A stretch of 6,581 nucleotides of DNA from Deltaproteobacteria bacterium (GTDB lineage: Bacteria > Myxococcota > B64-G9), in NCBI GenBank assembly GCA_003647095.1, contig QMME01000227.1, positions 1-6,581 on the forward strand, given 5' to 3'. A model generated the notes under the pieces. The model saw only the letters and a program-made list of their open reading frames with translations, ran no database searches and was not told the DNA's origin. Every line of letters starts with the position of its first letter. Within the stretch, counting starts at the first letter, position 1. Shown here one piece after another: positions 6,111-6,581 of the stretch. A program made the position numbers and the translations under genes.

Positions 6111-6200
6111 GCGGTGCCTGTCCCCGCTGTTTTCCCGTTGTTTCCCAGCTGATTCGCGGTGTTCCGCGGTGCCTGTCCCCGTTGCTTCCCGTTGCTTGCC
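6111..6200. repeat. paired TGTCCCCG repeat, second pair (cores 55 nt apart)
   Basis: GCGGTGCCTGTCCCCG is perfectly repeated at 6111-6126 and 6166-6181, 55 nt apart, same orientation. The first copy is followed by CTGTTTTCCC and GTTGTTTCCC, the second by the near-tandem GTTGCTTCCC and GTTGCTTGCC. The spacing and the order (CT after the first core, TTG after the second) match the pair at 1746-1822, although the spacer sequences differ. Confidence 0.88.
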
Positions 6201-6249
6201 TGGTAAGGGGAGTTTTCAGGTACGGGGGTGGTGAGGAATGAGCGGTCTG

Positions 6250-6285
6250 TGTCAACATGCTGAAATAGCAGTTTTTTTCTTGACA
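6250..6285. repeat. nested inverted repeat with opposed TTGACA boxes
   Basis: TGTCAA (6250-6255) and TTGACA (6280-6285) are inverted copies; inside them TGCT (6258-6261) and AGCA (6267-6270) form a small second dyad, followed by seven T. Each outer arm is a perfect -35 hexamer facing outward, but neither has a good -10 box at 16-18 nt (TAGCTC at 6302-6307 on the plus strand is poor). It may be a regulatory site or a protein-binding dyad. Confidence 0.4.
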
Positions 6286-6425
6286 TCGCCGGGCTGCCTG
6301 ATAGCTCTTGCTGGTTCATGTGCCAGCATGTCGCGGTGGGAATGGGAATGGTAAGAATTTATCGCGTGATTACGCGTGGTTGTGATCGACGGGGGGTGGC
6401 ATGTAGATTGCGAGTCCTGGTCGGT

Positions 6426-6581
6426 GTGAGAGTCGTCTCGATAGTACCGGGCCGGCCCGGGTCGAAAACGACCCTGGTGCTGGCAGGAGTGCTGCTCCTG
6501 CAGGTGGCTTGCCAGGGGAGGATAGAACTCCCAGACGTCGGGGTACCGGATGCCGGGCGCGGGCAGCTTGCCGACGGGACG
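6426..6581 (+). CDS. putative exported protein or lipoprotein, 5' part only
   Basis: An open frame that runs off the right edge. From GTG 6426 it gives 52 residues: a short N-terminus with Arg and Lys (2, 10, 14), a hydrophobic stretch (about 15-28, TTLVLAGVLLLQVA) and Cys29, followed by a polar DVGVPDAGRG region. This has the shape of a signal peptide with a weak lipobox (QVAC, where Leu rather than Gln is usual at -3). Third positions become G/C-rich from about here, whereas the upstream part of the open frame (stop-free from 6264, with ATGs at 6318, 6342 and 6348) is not coding-like. An alternative start is TTG 6408, which has GGGGGGTGG 8 nt upstream. No family can be assigned from the fragment. 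Confidence 0.45.
   Translation, partial: MRVVSIVPGRPGSKTTLVLAGVLLLQVACQGRIELPDVGVPDAGRGQLADGT

Larger units (their letters stand above)
6015..6425. other. intergenic region with no convincing gene
   Basis: About 400 nt between the proC start and the putative exported protein. It holds, in order, the proC ribosome binding site, the 10-bp dyad and candidate promoter, the second paired TGTCCCCG repeat (6111-6200), and a nested inverted repeat with two opposed TTGACA boxes (6250-6285). Its codon-like statistics differ from the genes: third positions in the open frames are not G/C-biased. Open frames here on the minus strand read through the repeats and overlap proC, so I do not call them. Confidence 0.7.

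Noticed and set aside
4458..6152. Long plus-strand open frame of 564 codons
   Set aside because: It runs across the deacetylase in another frame and then antisense to proC. Its translation is Gly/Ala/His/Gln-rich without motifs, a usual artefact of GC-rich DNA.
6256..6278. TGCT/AGCA hairpin plus T-run as a terminator
   Set aside because: The stem has only 4 bp, and there is no plus-strand gene ending just upstream.

Overview
This is a GC-rich bacterial window. Codons mostly end in G or C, GTG and TTG starts occur next to good Shine-Dalgarno sequences, one gene has a Tat signal, and a YafK-type L,D-transpeptidase is present. Together these suggest a Gram-negative bacterium of proteobacterial type, but the sequence does not fix the genus. 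Most of the window is ordinary chromosome with recognisable families. I see no CRISPR array, RNA gene, phage gene or transposase.

Layout. Positions 1-1662 (minus strand) hold a two-gene unit: a class III nucleotide cyclase, then 14 nt later an MmgE/PrpD-family gene that runs off the left edge. Positions 1792-4190 (minus) hold a second two-gene unit: a GPH-type MFS sugar symporter (MFS_2) that overlaps the start of the L,D-transpeptidase gene in an ATGA. Diverging from it across a 94-bp gap is a plus-strand PIG-L-type N-deacetylase (4285-5181) with a Tat/lipoprotein-like N-terminus. Its stop codon shares a CTAG with the stop of the convergent proC gene (5178-6014, minus). Upstream of proC lies about 400 nt without a convincing gene. 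The 5' end of a putative exported protein then runs off the right edge (from about 6426, plus).

How the genes might work together. ProC makes proline from pyrroline-5-carboxylate and is probably just a neighbour. The symporter, the L,D-transpeptidase and the deacetylase could all act on amino sugars or envelope glycans. That link is inference from position only. The cyclase and the MmgE/PrpD gene look co-transcribed, but no shared pathway is evident.

The most unusual features are non-coding. A short motif (TGTCCCCG core) occurs four times in one orientation, as two pairs, and in both pairs the cores are exactly 55 nt apart. One copy supplies the last codons of the L,D-transpeptidase gene. 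The gap between the symporter and deacetylase genes contains back-to-back promoter-like elements with a perfect 7-bp dyad over both -35 boxes, and the deacetylase transcript may be leaderless.
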